DNA of 64,000 nt from Sphingomonas sanguinis. Lineage in GTDB: Bacteria > Pseudomonadota > Alphaproteobacteria > Sphingomonadales > Sphingomonadaceae. This document shows, one piece after another, positions 8,539 to 16,708 of the stretch (the first letter of the stretch is position 1; every line of letters begins with the position of its first letter). The translations under genes and the position numbers were made by a program. The notes below the pieces were generated by a model that saw only the letters and a list, made by a program, of their open reading frames with translations, did not search any database and had not been told where the DNA came from. The stretch covers positions 248,001-312,000 of the forward strand of contig NZ_CP079203.1 in the NCBI RefSeq assembly GCF_019297835.1, given 5' to 3'.

Positions 8539-11500
8539 TTACATCTTCACCCGCGCGCCGACGAACAGGAAGCGGCCCACGGCCGTCGTTGGCTGGATGG
8601 TCTGGCCCACATCGGGCAGCTGGTCGAACAGGTTGCTGACGCCGCCATAGAATTGGAAGTGGTCGGTCGCATCGACGCTGGCATAGATGTTATGCTGCCA
8701 GCGCGGCTTGATGAAGTAATATTCCGCCGCGACGAAATCGGGATTGCTGCCCGAGGTTTCGCGCGTGTAGCGCAGCGTCTTGTCGAACCATTGCAGGCCA
8801 TAGTTCAGGGTCAGCATGCCCTTGGTCCAGGACAGGTTAGACGTCACCTGATACTTGGGCGCCACGGAGGCGATCGTGCCGCGATAGTTGGTCGCGGGCG
8901 CACCCGGCACGCCGATGAACAGCAGCTTGTCGAGATAGTTGCCGTTCACCTGCAGGTTGAACAGACCCAGATTGGCGGTCGGCAGGCGCCAGTTCAGGTT
9001 GAAGTCCAGACCGGCGGTCTGGAACGACGCGACATTCTGCGGCGCCACGCTGAAGCCGACGACGTTGCCCGCCTGCACGACGCCGCTGCCGGGGCCGTTC
9101 TGGCGCGTGATCGAGCCGCAGAACTGGTTGTTGAGCGTCGGGGAGTCGACGCACAGCTGGGCCAGCTGGATCGGCGTGACCGTGTTGATCGCGTTCTTCA
9201 GCCGGATGTCGTACCAGTCGGCCGACAGGGTCAGGCCCGGAATGAAACGCGGCGACAGGACGACGCCGGCGGTCCAGGTATTGGCCTCTTCCTGGCGCAG
9301 CAGCGGATTGCCGCCAGCCGTTCCCGACACGTTGATCGAGCGGTTGTCGTTATAGGTCGCCGGGTTGGCGCCCAGGCTTTGCAGCAGCGTGCGGCAGTTG
9401 GCGGCACGATACTGGGTGCCGTTGCCGGTGTTCGCCGGTATGCAGGGATCTTCGTTGAAGAAGGCGAAGGTCTGCGACCGGCCGCCGAACAGTTCGCCGA
9501 TATTGGGCGCGCGGATGGCGACCGAATAGGTGCCGCGGAAGGTGATGTCGCGGATCGGGGCGTACATGCCGTCGACCTTCCACGTCGTCGCGCGGCCGAT
9601 CGTCGAGTAATCCGACACGCGGATGGCGGCACCCAGCTCCAGGTCGTGCGCGAAGCGCATGTTCTTGGCGATCGGCGCGTTCAACTCGGCGAAGACTTCC
9701 TTCACGTCGAACGATCCACGCGTCGGGCTGAGCGCGTTGGTGAAGGTCAGGCCCTGCTGCTCAAGGGGATCTGGCGTGAAGCGGCTGATCTCCTTGCGAT
9801 ATTCGGCACCGAACGCATAAGCGAGCGGACCGCCGGGAAGCTCGAAGAACTTCGCGAAATCGCCGCTGACCGACGCGGAGACGACATGCTGCTCGACGCT
9901 CGACCGATCGGTGGTCGGCGCCAGGATGAACGCGATCCCGGCGGGGTCGGACAGCCCTTCGCCCAGGATGTTGATCGGACGGCACTGGCCGGGCTGGAAG
10001 GTCGTGCGCGGCAGCACGGTGCGCCCGCTCGAATAGGGCTGGTTCGGCGTCCAGTTGGGGTCGAGATTGGCGCGGCAGGTGATCTGCCCGGTTGCCGGAT
10101 CACGCACCGCGTCAAGTGCGGCGAAGAAGCGGTCCGAATAGATGTCGTTCGTGTACCGGCTGCGCACATCGGTCCGGCCGAAGACATAGGACACTTCGTA
10201 ATGGGTCTTGTCTTCCAAGTCGCCACGCAGGCCGATGACCGTGCGATAGGTGTCGCGCTTGATGTTCTCGCCGCGCTGACCGTTGCCGTTCATGCCGAGG
10301 TCGAAATTGTCGCGGCTGACCAGCGCGCCACCGATCTGCGGATCGATCGCTGACCGGATATTGGCGGGCAGATAGGGATTGTCGCCCTCGATCAGCAGAT
10401 TGTAGTCGAAGGTCGGCTGCGCCAGCGAGAAGGACCGGGTGGTCGCATATTTCGCTTCGCCGAACAGCGTGACGGTATCGCTGATGTCGTAATGGCCCAG
10501 GAAATTCGCGATATGCCGTTCGATGCGCGGCTGAAGGTCGTTCAGATAGCGCGAGACCGGCGTGCTGGACCCGCCCACCGCATAACCGCCGGGATAGGCG
10601 ACGCCGTTGTTATAGACCGCGCCGGTGCCGGTGAAATCGGGCATGCCGTCGCCATCGACATCGACCGCGCCGTCCGGGGAACTACCATAATAGCGGGCAT
10701 CGGTGATCGGCACGCGGGCGGGCACGGTGCCGTTGGGGTTCCGGGTGAAGACCGGGAAGTTGTACTGGCCGAACTGCGGGCGCTGCTTGGCCTGCAACCG
10801 GTCGTCCATCGAATATTGATAGGCGAGCGCGACGTTGCCGCGACCATCGGAGAAATTCCGCCCGGCGGTCACCGCGACCAGGCGCTGGCCCGAGTCCCCG
10901 CGATCCGAGATCCCGGTCTGGCCCCGGACGGTCAGCCCGTTGAAATTCTGCTTCAGCCGGAAATTGACGACGCCCGACACGCCATCCGCGCCGTAGATCG
11001 CCGAGGCGCCGCCGGTCAGGATGTCGACGCCCTCGATCAGGTCGGTCGGAATGGTGTTGATGTCGACCGACTGCTCGCCGGGAATGCCCGCGACGTGACG
11101 GCGGCCATCGACCAGCGTGAGCGTGCGCTGACGCCCCAGGTTGCGCAGGTCGAGCGTGTTCAGGCCGGTCTCACCGATGCCCGCGCGATCGCCCGAGTTG
11201 TTGGCCGACCCGCCCGACCCGACGAGCGCCGGATAGGCGCGCAGGAAGTCGGTGACGTTGGTCGTGCCTTGTGCCTCGAACGTCTTGGCATCGAGCGTGA
11301 CGATCGGGCTGGGCGTGGAGAAGTCCTGGCGGCGGATGCGCGAGCCGGTGACGACCACGTCGCTGGTCTGTCCGGCATTGCTGCTGTCCTCGACCGCGCC
11401 GGGGGCCGCGTTCTGACCCGGCAGCGTGCTGTCGGTCTGGGTGGTCGCCGGAGCCGCCTCCTGCGCCTGTGCCGCGCCGGAGAGGCTGGAAACCGCAATG

Positions 11501-11541
11501 GCCATGACGGCCACGCCATAGGTAAATGACATACGTGTCAT
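8539..11541 (-). CDS. TonB-dependent receptor 2 (outer membrane)
   Basis: 1000 aa from the ATG at 11541, which has AGGGGG upstream; an in-frame ATG at 11586 gives an implausible leader. Signal peptide to about residue 27 (A-Q-A-Q). TonB box VVVTGSR at about 62-68. The plug contains LVDGRRHVAG and the ASAIYGADGVSGVVNF element. The barrel is large, with Cys pairs in predicted loops (for example L-C-V-D...F-C-G-S), as in Sphingomonas receptors for carbohydrates or peptides. The barrel ends ...VGARVKM. No neighbouring enzyme indicates the substrate. A stem-loop in the leader (11557-11582) and a strong terminator suggest a separately controlled single gene. Confidence 0.94.
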   Translation of the reverse strand: MTRMSFTYGVAVMAIAVSSLSGAAQAQEAAPATTQTDSTLPGQNAAPGAVEDSSNAGQTSDVVVTGSRIRRQDFSTPSPIVTLDAKTFEAQGTTNVTDFLRAYPALVGSGGSANNSGDRAGIGETGLNTLDLRNLGRQRTLTLVDGRRHVAGIPGEQSVDINTIPTDLIEGVDILTGGASAIYGADGVSGVVNFRLKQNFNGLTVRGQTGISDRGDSGQRLVAVTAGRNFSDGRGNVALAYQYSMDDRLQAKQRPQFGQYNFPVFTRNPNGTVPARVPITDARYYGSSPDGAVDVDGDGMPDFTGTGAVYNNGVAYPGGYAVGGSSTPVSRYLNDLQPRIERHIANFLGHYDISDTVTLFGEAKYATTRSFSLAQPTFDYNLLIEGDNPYLPANIRSAIDPQIGGALVSRDNFDLGMNGNGQRGENIKRDTYRTVIGLRGDLEDKTHYEVSYVFGRTDVRSRYTNDIYSDRFFAALDAVRDPATGQITCRANLDPNWTPNQPYSSGRTVLPRTTFQPGQCRPINILGEGLSDPAGIAFILAPTTDRSSVEQHVVSASVSGDFAKFFELPGGPLAYAFGAEYRKEISRFTPDPLEQQGLTFTNALSPTRGSFDVKEVFAELNAPIAKNMRFAHDLELGAAIRVSDYSTIGRATTWKVDGMYAPIRDITFRGTYSVAIRAPNIGELFGGRSQTFAFFNEDPCIPANTGNGTQYRAANCRTLLQSLGANPATYNDNRSINVSGTAGGNPLLRQEEANTWTAGVVLSPRFIPGLTLSADWYDIRLKNAINTVTPIQLAQLCVDSPTLNNQFCGSITRQNGPGSGVVQAGNVVGFSVAPQNVASFQTAGLDFNLNWRLPTANLGLFNLQVNGNYLDKLLFIGVPGAPATNYRGTIASVAPKYQVTSNLSWTKGMLTLNYGLQWFDKTLRYTRETSGSNPDFVAAEYYFIKPRWQHNIYASVDATDHFQFYGGVSNLFDQLPDVGQTIQPTTAVGRFLFVGARVKM

Positions 11542-11556
11542 GATAACCCCCTGATG

Positions 11557-11582
11557 ATTTTGGTTTATGTCATGACCAAAAT
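11557..11582 (-). promoter_or_regulatory. Leader stem-loop / palindrome ahead of receptor 2
   Basis: Perfect 8-bp arms ATTTTGGT and ACCAAAAT with a 10-nt spacer that itself holds part of GTCATGAC. It ends 16 bases before the receptor's ATG, directly ahead of the AGGGGG ribosome site. It could be an operator in DNA or a hairpin in the mRNA that limits translation. Confidence 0.45.
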
Positions 11583-11754
11583 GCAATCATAGCGGCGATG
11601 GCAACAACGCGGTGGCCCAAAAGGCGAAATTGTCACGCGGCGTGTCTTTTAGGTAACAATTTGTCATGAAGGTGCGGAGCTATCCGCTTGGCCCATGTTG
11701 CCCGACATCACTGGAGGCGAAGCTCGGGGCATGTAGGTGCGGGTGCGGGGTATC

Positions 11755-11844
11755 TGGCGGAAGAGGTGGGATTCGAACCCACGGATGGCTTGCACCATCG
11801 CCGGTTTTCAAGACCGGTGCCTTAAACCGCTCGGCCACTCTTCC
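11755..11844 (-). tRNA. tRNA-Ser (anticodon UGA)
   Basis: On the minus strand the acceptor GGAAGAG (from 11844) pairs with CTCTTCC, followed by discriminator G and an encoded CCA (11757-11755). The anticodon loop is CTTGAAA, giving anticodon UGA. The long variable arm expected for tRNA-Ser is present, as is the T-loop GGTTCGAATCC. Confidence 0.97.
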
Positions 11845-11985
11845 GGGTCGCGGTGGAAGCGGCCTCTACGCCAAGCCGTCGGGTGAATCCACTATCGATT
11901 TGCGGACGAGCGGCGCGGCTGGACGTGCCAGCCTTGCGGTGGTGCGAGGTTCCGGCTTCGGCGCCGCTGTGGCACATAGACGCTC

Positions 11986-13029
11986 ATGTGGGGGGACATT
12001 ACCCGGCGCCTGAAGCGCCTCGCCATCGTGTCGATCTTTGCGGCTTCGGTCAGCGCGGCACCTGCCTGCGCGCAGGACGAGGCCGGGTTCCAGACCTATC
12101 TGCAACAGGTGCGCGGCACCGCGCTAACGCAAGGGGTTAGCCGCGCGACACTGGACTCGGTGCTGCCGACGCTGACGCTCAATTCCCGCGTGATCGAGCT
12201 GGACCGGCGCCAGCCCGGCGGCCCGGCCAATAGCGGGTTCAGCCCCTTCGCGCCTTATAAGGCCGCGCATGTCGATGCCGCGCGCATCGGGCGGGGGCGG
12301 ACCAAGTATTTGGCGCAGCGCCCGCGCCTGTCGCGGATCGAGCGCGAGACGGGGGTGCCGGAATCGATCATGGTCGCGATCTGGGGCCATGAGACGAATT
12401 ACGGGGCCTATACCGGCAATTTCGACCTGCTGCGTTCGCTGGCGAGCCTGGCCTATGAGGGACGGCGGCGGCCGCTGTTCGAGGGCGAGTTCATCGCCGC
12501 GTTGAAGATGATGGACCGGGGCGTGACCCGCGACCAGTTGAAGGGCAGTTGGGCGGGGGCGACCGGCAATCCGCAATTCCTGCCCTCCATCTATCTGCGC
12601 CTGGCGCGCGACGGCGATGGTGACGGACGCGCAGACATCTGGAACAGCGAGGCGGATACGCTGGCCTCGATCGGCAATTATTTCGTCAATGCCGGATGGC
12701 GCGCGGGCCAGCCCTGGGGCTTTGCGGTCACGGTGCCCGCCGGGTTCGACCGATCAATGGTGCGCAACCGGCTGGTCAGCCCGCGCTGCCCGCGCGTGTT
12801 CGAGCGGCATAGCGGCTGGCGGACGATCGCGGAGTGGCGCGCGCTGGGCATCGTGCCGCAGGGCGCGGCCTGGCCGAACGACCAGGTGCTGGCGACGCTG
12901 ATGGAGCCGGACGGGCAGGGGGCGACCGCCTATCTGTTGACCGGCAATTACCGGGTCATCCTGGATTACAACTGCTCGAACTTCTACGCACTCTCCGTGG
13001 GATTGCTGGCCGATGCGATTGCGGGCTGA
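11986..13029 (+). CDS. Lytic murein transglycosylase, MltB family
   Basis: 347 aa with a signal peptide (to about residue 30, A-C-A-Q; the only Cys is too close to the cleavage site for a clear lipobox). The SLT_2 domain is shown by ESIMVAIWGHETNYGAYTGN, with catalytic Glu136, and by SWAGATGNPQFLPS and DIWNSEADTLASIGNYF. It cleaves the glycan strand between MurNAc and GlcNAc, forming 1,6-anhydro ends, in the periplasm. The start has no clear ribosome site; a GTG at 11989 is an alternative. The 3' end overlaps rlpA by 17 nt, so the two are probably translated from one message. Confidence 0.92.
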   Translation: MWGDITRRLKRLAIVSIFAASVSAAPACAQDEAGFQTYLQQVRGTALTQGVSRATLDSVLPTLTLNSRVIELDRRQPGGPANSGFSPFAPYKAAHVDAARIGRGRTKYLAQRPRLSRIERETGVPESIMVAIWGHETNYGAYTGNFDLLRSLASLAYEGRRRPLFEGEFIAALKMMDRGVTRDQLKGSWAGATGNPQFLPSIYLRLARDGDGDGRADIWNSEADTLASIGNYFVNAGWRAGQPWGFAVTVPAGFDRSMVRNRLVSPRCPRVFERHSGWRTIAEWRALGIVPQGAAWPNDQVLATLMEPDGQGATAYLLTGNYRVILDYNCSNFYALSVGLLADAIAG

Positions 13030-13690
13030 GGCGATCGCCCTGCTGGCGTTGGCTTTTGCCGCGCCAGTCTGCTCCGCTTCCGCCGAGGAGGCGCCACCGG
13101 TCCGTTACGGCAAGTATGACGCCACCGGGCAGGCGAGCTGGTACGGGCATGAGCTGGCCGGGCGGCGCACCGCGACGGGCAAGCGCTTCGATCCCGACGA
13201 TGTGATGATCGCGCATCGCACCCTGCCGCTTGAGTCGATGGTCGAGGTGACGGACGTCGATACCGGCCGGGCGATCATCGCGCGCGTCGGCGACCGGGGG
13301 CCGGGGCGTGCCGACCGGGTGGCGGACCTGTCGCTGGGCGCGGCCAAGCTGCTCGGCACCAACCGGCGCGCCGTCGCGCATATCCGGGTGCGGGCGCTGT
13401 CGCCGGGCAGCGACCGACCGGGCCTGATCCTGGCGGGGGCGAGTGCCGTTCCGCCGGTCGCCCGCCCGATCGCGCTTGATCCCCAGGCTCGCTACCGCGT
13501 GCAGATCGCCAGCTTCTCCAGCCAGGCCCGCGCCCAGGCGCTGGCCCAGCGGTTCGCCGCAAGGGCGATCCCCTCGGGGCGCGTTTGGCGAGTGGAAAGC
13601 GCCGGACTGAATGCCGATTCCGCCAAAGCGCTGCGTGACGCGGCGGCAGAGGCGGGTTATGACGACGCCCGCATCCTGCATCAGGATTGA
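13013..13690 (+). CDS. rlpA: RlpA-type septal ring lytic transglycosylase with SPOR domain
   Basis: 225 aa. Signal peptide (to about residue 24). The double-psi beta-barrel carries the RlpA hallmarks A-S-W-Y-G and VGDRGPGRADRVADLS. A C-terminal SPOR domain (YRVQIASFSSQARAQALA, from about residue 162) binds denuded glycan at the division septum. RlpA enzymes cleave glycan strands lacking stem peptides. It overlaps the end of the MltB-like gene and is followed 31 bp later by a D,D-carboxypeptidase, forming a cell-wall remodelling operon. Confidence 0.92.
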   Translation: MRLRAEAIALLALAFAAPVCSASAEEAPPVRYGKYDATGQASWYGHELAGRRTATGKRFDPDDVMIAHRTLPLESMVEVTDVDTGRAIIARVGDRGPGRADRVADLSLGAAKLLGTNRRAVAHIRVRALSPGSDRPGLILAGASAVPPVARPIALDPQARYRVQIASFSSQARAQALAQRFAARAIPSGRVWRVESAGLNADSAKALRDAAAEAGYDDARILHQD

Positions 13691-13721
13691 CCTCCCGGCT
13701 CCCTTTGGTCACGGAACACCC

Positions 13722-14894
13722 ATGAAGACCCTGTACGCAACGCTCGCCGCCCCGCTCGCTCTCGTCGCGCTGGCCTACCCCTCGATCGCGGCCGCGCCGC
13801 AGTTCGACACGCCCGCGCCGGTCGCCTTCATGAAGGACCTGTCCTCGGGCGCGATCCTGTTCCAGCGGGACGCCGATCGCCGGATGCCGCCCGCCTCGAT
13901 GGCGAAGATGATGACGGTCTATGTCGCCTTCGACCTGGTCAAGAAGGGCCAGCTGAAGCTGAACGACATGGTCACGGTGCAGCCGGAGACGTGGAAGAAG
14001 TGGCACGGGCCGCAGGCGGGTTCGACCATGTTCCTGTCGCCGAACGAGCAGGTCAGCGTCGCCAACCTCCTTTATGGCATCGTCACGCTGTCGGGTAACG
14101 ACGCGTGCGTCGTGCTGGCCGAGCATATCGCGGGCACCGAACAGAATTTCACCGAGCGGATGAACCGCACCGCCAAGCAGATCGGGCTGAACAACAGTCA
14201 CTTCGGCACGTCGAACGGCTGGCCCGATGGCGGCGTGACCTATGTCACCGCGCGTGACCTGGCCGATCTGGCCGATCACACCATCCAGGACTTCCCGCAG
14301 CTCTACAAGCAGTTCTATTCGCGCCGCGATTTCTCGTGGGGCAAGACGATGGGCGGCAACGCCATCACCCAGGCGAACCGCGACCCGCTGCTGGGCCGCG
14401 TAGCGGGTGCCGACGGACTGAAGACCGGCCATACCGAAGAGGCAGGTTACGGCTTCACCGGCTCGGCCGAGCAGAATGGTCGCCGTCTGGTGATGGTGAT
14501 GGCCGGGCTGAACAGCTCGAACGCGCGCGCCGACGAGTCGGTGAAGTTCATGAACTGGGGCTTCCGCGCGTGGCAGGCCAAGCCGGTCGTGGCCAAGGGC
14601 AAGAAGGTTGCCGATGCCGAGGTCCAGATGGGATCGTCGAGCAAGGTCGGCCTGATCGCGCCGCGCCAGTTGACCGTGACCCTGCCCGCAGGTCTCGACC
14701 CCGCGATCAGCGCGAAGGTCGTCTATCAGGGGCCGATAAAGGCCCCGATCAAGGCGGGGCAGCACATCGCCGATCTGGTCGTCACCTCGCCCGACATGCC
14801 CGCGCAGCGCCTGCCGCTGGTCGCGGACAAGGACGTTGCCGAAGCGGGCTTTTTCGGTCGCGCCTGGGCCGGGCTGACGTCGTTCTTCGGTTGA
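13722..14894 (+). CDS. D-alanyl-D-alanine carboxypeptidase (PBP5/6 type, S11)
   Basis: 390 aa from the ATG at 13722, which starts a clean signal peptide ending S-I-A-A-A; upstream in-frame codons run through rlpA and are not credible. All three penicillin-binding motifs are present: SMAK with nucleophile Ser59, S-G-N in LSGNDACV, and KTG in GLKTGHTEEAG. A C-terminal PBP5-type beta domain follows, with an amphipathic tail (FGRAWAGLTSFFG) fit for membrane anchoring. It removes the terminal D-Ala from pentapeptides. holB begins only 10 bp downstream. Confidence 0.94.
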   Translation: MKTLYATLAAPLALVALAYPSIAAAPQFDTPAPVAFMKDLSSGAILFQRDADRRMPPASMAKMMTVYVAFDLVKKGQLKLNDMVTVQPETWKKWHGPQAGSTMFLSPNEQVSVANLLYGIVTLSGNDACVVLAEHIAGTEQNFTERMNRTAKQIGLNNSHFGTSNGWPDGGVTYVTARDLADLADHTIQDFPQLYKQFYSRRDFSWGKTMGGNAITQANRDPLLGRVAGADGLKTGHTEEAGYGFTGSAEQNGRRLVMVMAGLNSSNARADESVKFMNWGFRAWQAKPVVAKGKKVADAEVQMGSSSKVGLIAPRQLTVTLPAGLDPAISAKVVYQGPIKAPIKAGQHIADLVVTSPDMPAQRLPLVADKDVAEAGFFGRAWAGLTSFFG

Positions 14895-14904
14895 TCGCCT
14901 GACG

Positions 14905-15876
14905 ATGCTGCCGGTCGGCAATGATGCGGGCCAGGCTGCCTTCGCCGCCGCGCTGGGCGGGGCCAAGCTGCACCATGCCTGGCTGATTGCCGGGCCGGAG
15001 GGCGTGGGCAAGGCCGGTTTCGCGCGCGCGGCGGCCACGCGACTGCTGGCGCGGGCGAGCGGGGCGGGGGCCTTGCCGCCCGGCCTGTCAGTGCCGGAGG
15101 ACCATCCGACCGCCAAGCTGATGGCGGCGGGGTCGCATCCCGATTTCCGGGTGATGGCGCGGCTGCCCAAGGATGCCGAGAAGCCGGATCAGGATCTGGC
15201 GCGATCGATCACCATCGCGCAGGTCCGCACGCTCCAGCCGATGTTCGCGACCGCGCCCGCCATGGGCCCGGCGCGGGTCGTCCTGATCGACGCGATCGAC
15301 GATCTGGAGCGCGGCGGGGCCAATGCGCTGCTGAAAAATCTGGAGGAACCGCCTGCGGGCACGGTGTTCCTGCTGGTCAGCCATGCGCCTGGGCGGTTGC
15401 TGCCAACGATCCGTTCGCGTTGCCGATTGCTGCGGTTCGAGCGGCTGTCCGACGCCGATGTCGCGCGGGTGTTGCGCCAGCAACTGCCCGAGGCGGACGA
15501 GGACGAGATCGCCTCGCTGGTCGCGGTGGCCGATGGTGCACCGGGCCGGGCGCTGCGCTTTGCCGGGCTCAACATCGCCGGGCTGGACAGTGCCATTGCG
15601 CGGATCGCGGAGACGGGCGACCCCGGCAATGCCGAGCGGGTGAAGCTCGCCAAGTCGCTGGCGGGCAAGGCGTCGCAGGCGCGGTACGAGGCGTTTTTGG
15701 ACCGGGTGCCCGCCTTTATCGCGGGCCGTGCACGCGGTCGGTCGGGGCCGGGACTGAAGGTGGCGCTGGATGCCTATGCGGCGGCGCAGGATCTGGCCGG
15801 CGCGGCGCGCGGGCTGTCGCTCGATGCGCAGGGGACGGTGTTCGAGATGGCGGGGATCATCGCGACGTTGCGGTGA
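14905..15876 (+). CDS. holB: DNA polymerase III subunit delta' (clamp loader)
   Basis: 323 aa. An AAA+ clamp-loader subunit: GPEGVGKAGFA at the P-loop (the usual Ser/Thr after GK is Ala, so ATP binding is probably lost, as expected of delta'), GGANALLKNLEEPP sensor region, and the SRC motif in TIRSRCRLL that supplies the arginine finger. I see no zinc-ribbon cysteines. In many bacteria tmk precedes holB; here the gene before it is the carboxypeptidase and tmk is absent. An inverted repeat downstream (15892-15967) may end the transcript. Confidence 0.92.
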   Translation: MLPVGNDAGQAAFAAALGGAKLHHAWLIAGPEGVGKAGFARAAATRLLARASGAGALPPGLSVPEDHPTAKLMAAGSHPDFRVMARLPKDAEKPDQDLARSITIAQVRTLQPMFATAPAMGPARVVLIDAIDDLERGGANALLKNLEEPPAGTVFLLVSHAPGRLLPTIRSRCRLLRFERLSDADVARVLRQQLPEADEDEIASLVAVADGAPGRALRFAGLNIAGLDSAIARIAETGDPGNAERVKLAKSLAGKASQARYEAFLDRVPAFIAGRARGRSGPGLKVALDAYAAAQDLAGAARGLSLDAQGTVFEMAGIIATLR

Positions 15877-15891
15877 GAGGTTTCCCTTGGC

Positions 15892-15967
15892 CTTCGACTT
15901 CGCTCAGGCTGAACGGAGGTTGGAAAAGGCTACCTCAAAACTCCGTTCAGGCTGAGCGAAGTCGAAG
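15892..15967. repeat. Inverted repeat pair, family B (CTTCGACTTCGCTCAG type)
   Basis: 27-bp arms at 15892-15918 and 15941-15967, facing each other with one mismatch and a 22-nt spacer. Related arms occur at 34402-34552 and 37535-37628. It lies between convergent holB and an SDR gene and would form a strong hairpin in either transcript, so it may serve as a bidirectional terminator. Confidence 0.85.
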
Positions 15968-15997
15968 CCCACGCCCAGCCGCCAGCCAAATAGCTTT

Positions 15998-16708
15998 TTA
16001 CAAACCCACCCGCTCGAAATGCCCGGGCGCGAAGCCCTCGATCGCCAGCGCGACAATCCGCTCCGCCACAACCTCTGGCGCCTTGACCGACGCCGGGTCT
16101 TCACCCGGATAGGCCTTGGCCCGCATCTGCGTCCGGGTCGCGCCGGGATCGACGATGGCGGTACGGATCGCGCTGATCTCGGACGTCTCGTCACCATAGG
16201 CGCCGAGCAGCGTCTCGAACGCCGCCTTGGAGGCGCCGTACGCGCCCCAATAGGCCCGCGGCTTGCGCGCGACCGAGGAGGTGACGCCGATCACCCGCGC
16301 GCCGCTCGAACGGCGAAGCATCGGGTCGAAGGCCGCGATCATCGCCGCCTGCGCGCTGACGTTCAGAGTCAGGACGCGTGCGAACTCCTTGGCATCGATC
16401 GCGGGCACGGCGGCCAGCGAACCCAGCATCCCGGCGTTGAGCACCAGCACGTCCAGCGCCTTCCAGCGCTCGCCGATGGCACTGGCAAGGCGGCCGATCG
16501 ACTCGTTCTCAGCCAAGTCGAGCGGCGCGATGGTGGCCGATCCCCCGGCGTTGAAGATGGTCTCCTCGACCTCTTCCAGCCCCTTCGGCGTGCGCGCGGT
16601 CAGGACGACATGCGCGCCCGCCGCGCCCAGCGCGATGGCGGTCGCCGCGCCGATACCCCGGCTGGCACCCGTGACCAGCGCCAGCTTGCCGTCGAGCGCA
16701 CCCGCCAT
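15998..16708 (-). CDS. SDR-family NAD(P)-dependent oxidoreductase
   Basis: 236 aa, cytosolic. Classical SDR: TGASRGIG at about residues 14-21, NAGM, the VTSSVA serine strand and catalytic Y-G-A-S-K. The C-terminus (GFAPGHFERVGL) is short. Substrate unknown. Its ATG shares one base with the TGA of purF (TGATG), so translation is coupled to purF; this pairing suggests co-expression with purine synthesis, but no shared chemistry is evident. Confidence 0.88.
   Translation of the reverse strand: MAGALDGKLALVTGASRGIGAATAIALGAAGAHVVLTARTPKGLEEVEETIFNAGGSATIAPLDLAENESIGRLASAIGERWKALDVLVLNAGMLGSLAAVPAIDAKEFARVLTLNVSAQAAMIAAFDPMLRRSSGARVIGVTSSVARKPRAYWGAYGASKAAFETLLGAYGDETSEISAIRTAIVDPGATRTQMRAKAYPGEDPASVKAPEVVAERIVALAIEGFAPGHFERVGL

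Noticed and set aside
8653..10353. 566-codon open frame opposite TonB receptor 2
   Set aside because: Composition is a mirror of the receptor's codons; no start site or motif supports it.
11755..11844. tRNA-Ser as an integration site
   Set aside because: Flanked by a receptor gene and a cell-wall operon with no phage or integrase genes.
13275..15170. 631-codon open frame antisense to rlpA, the carboxypeptidase and holB
   Set aside because: It crosses three real genes and has no coherent protein features.
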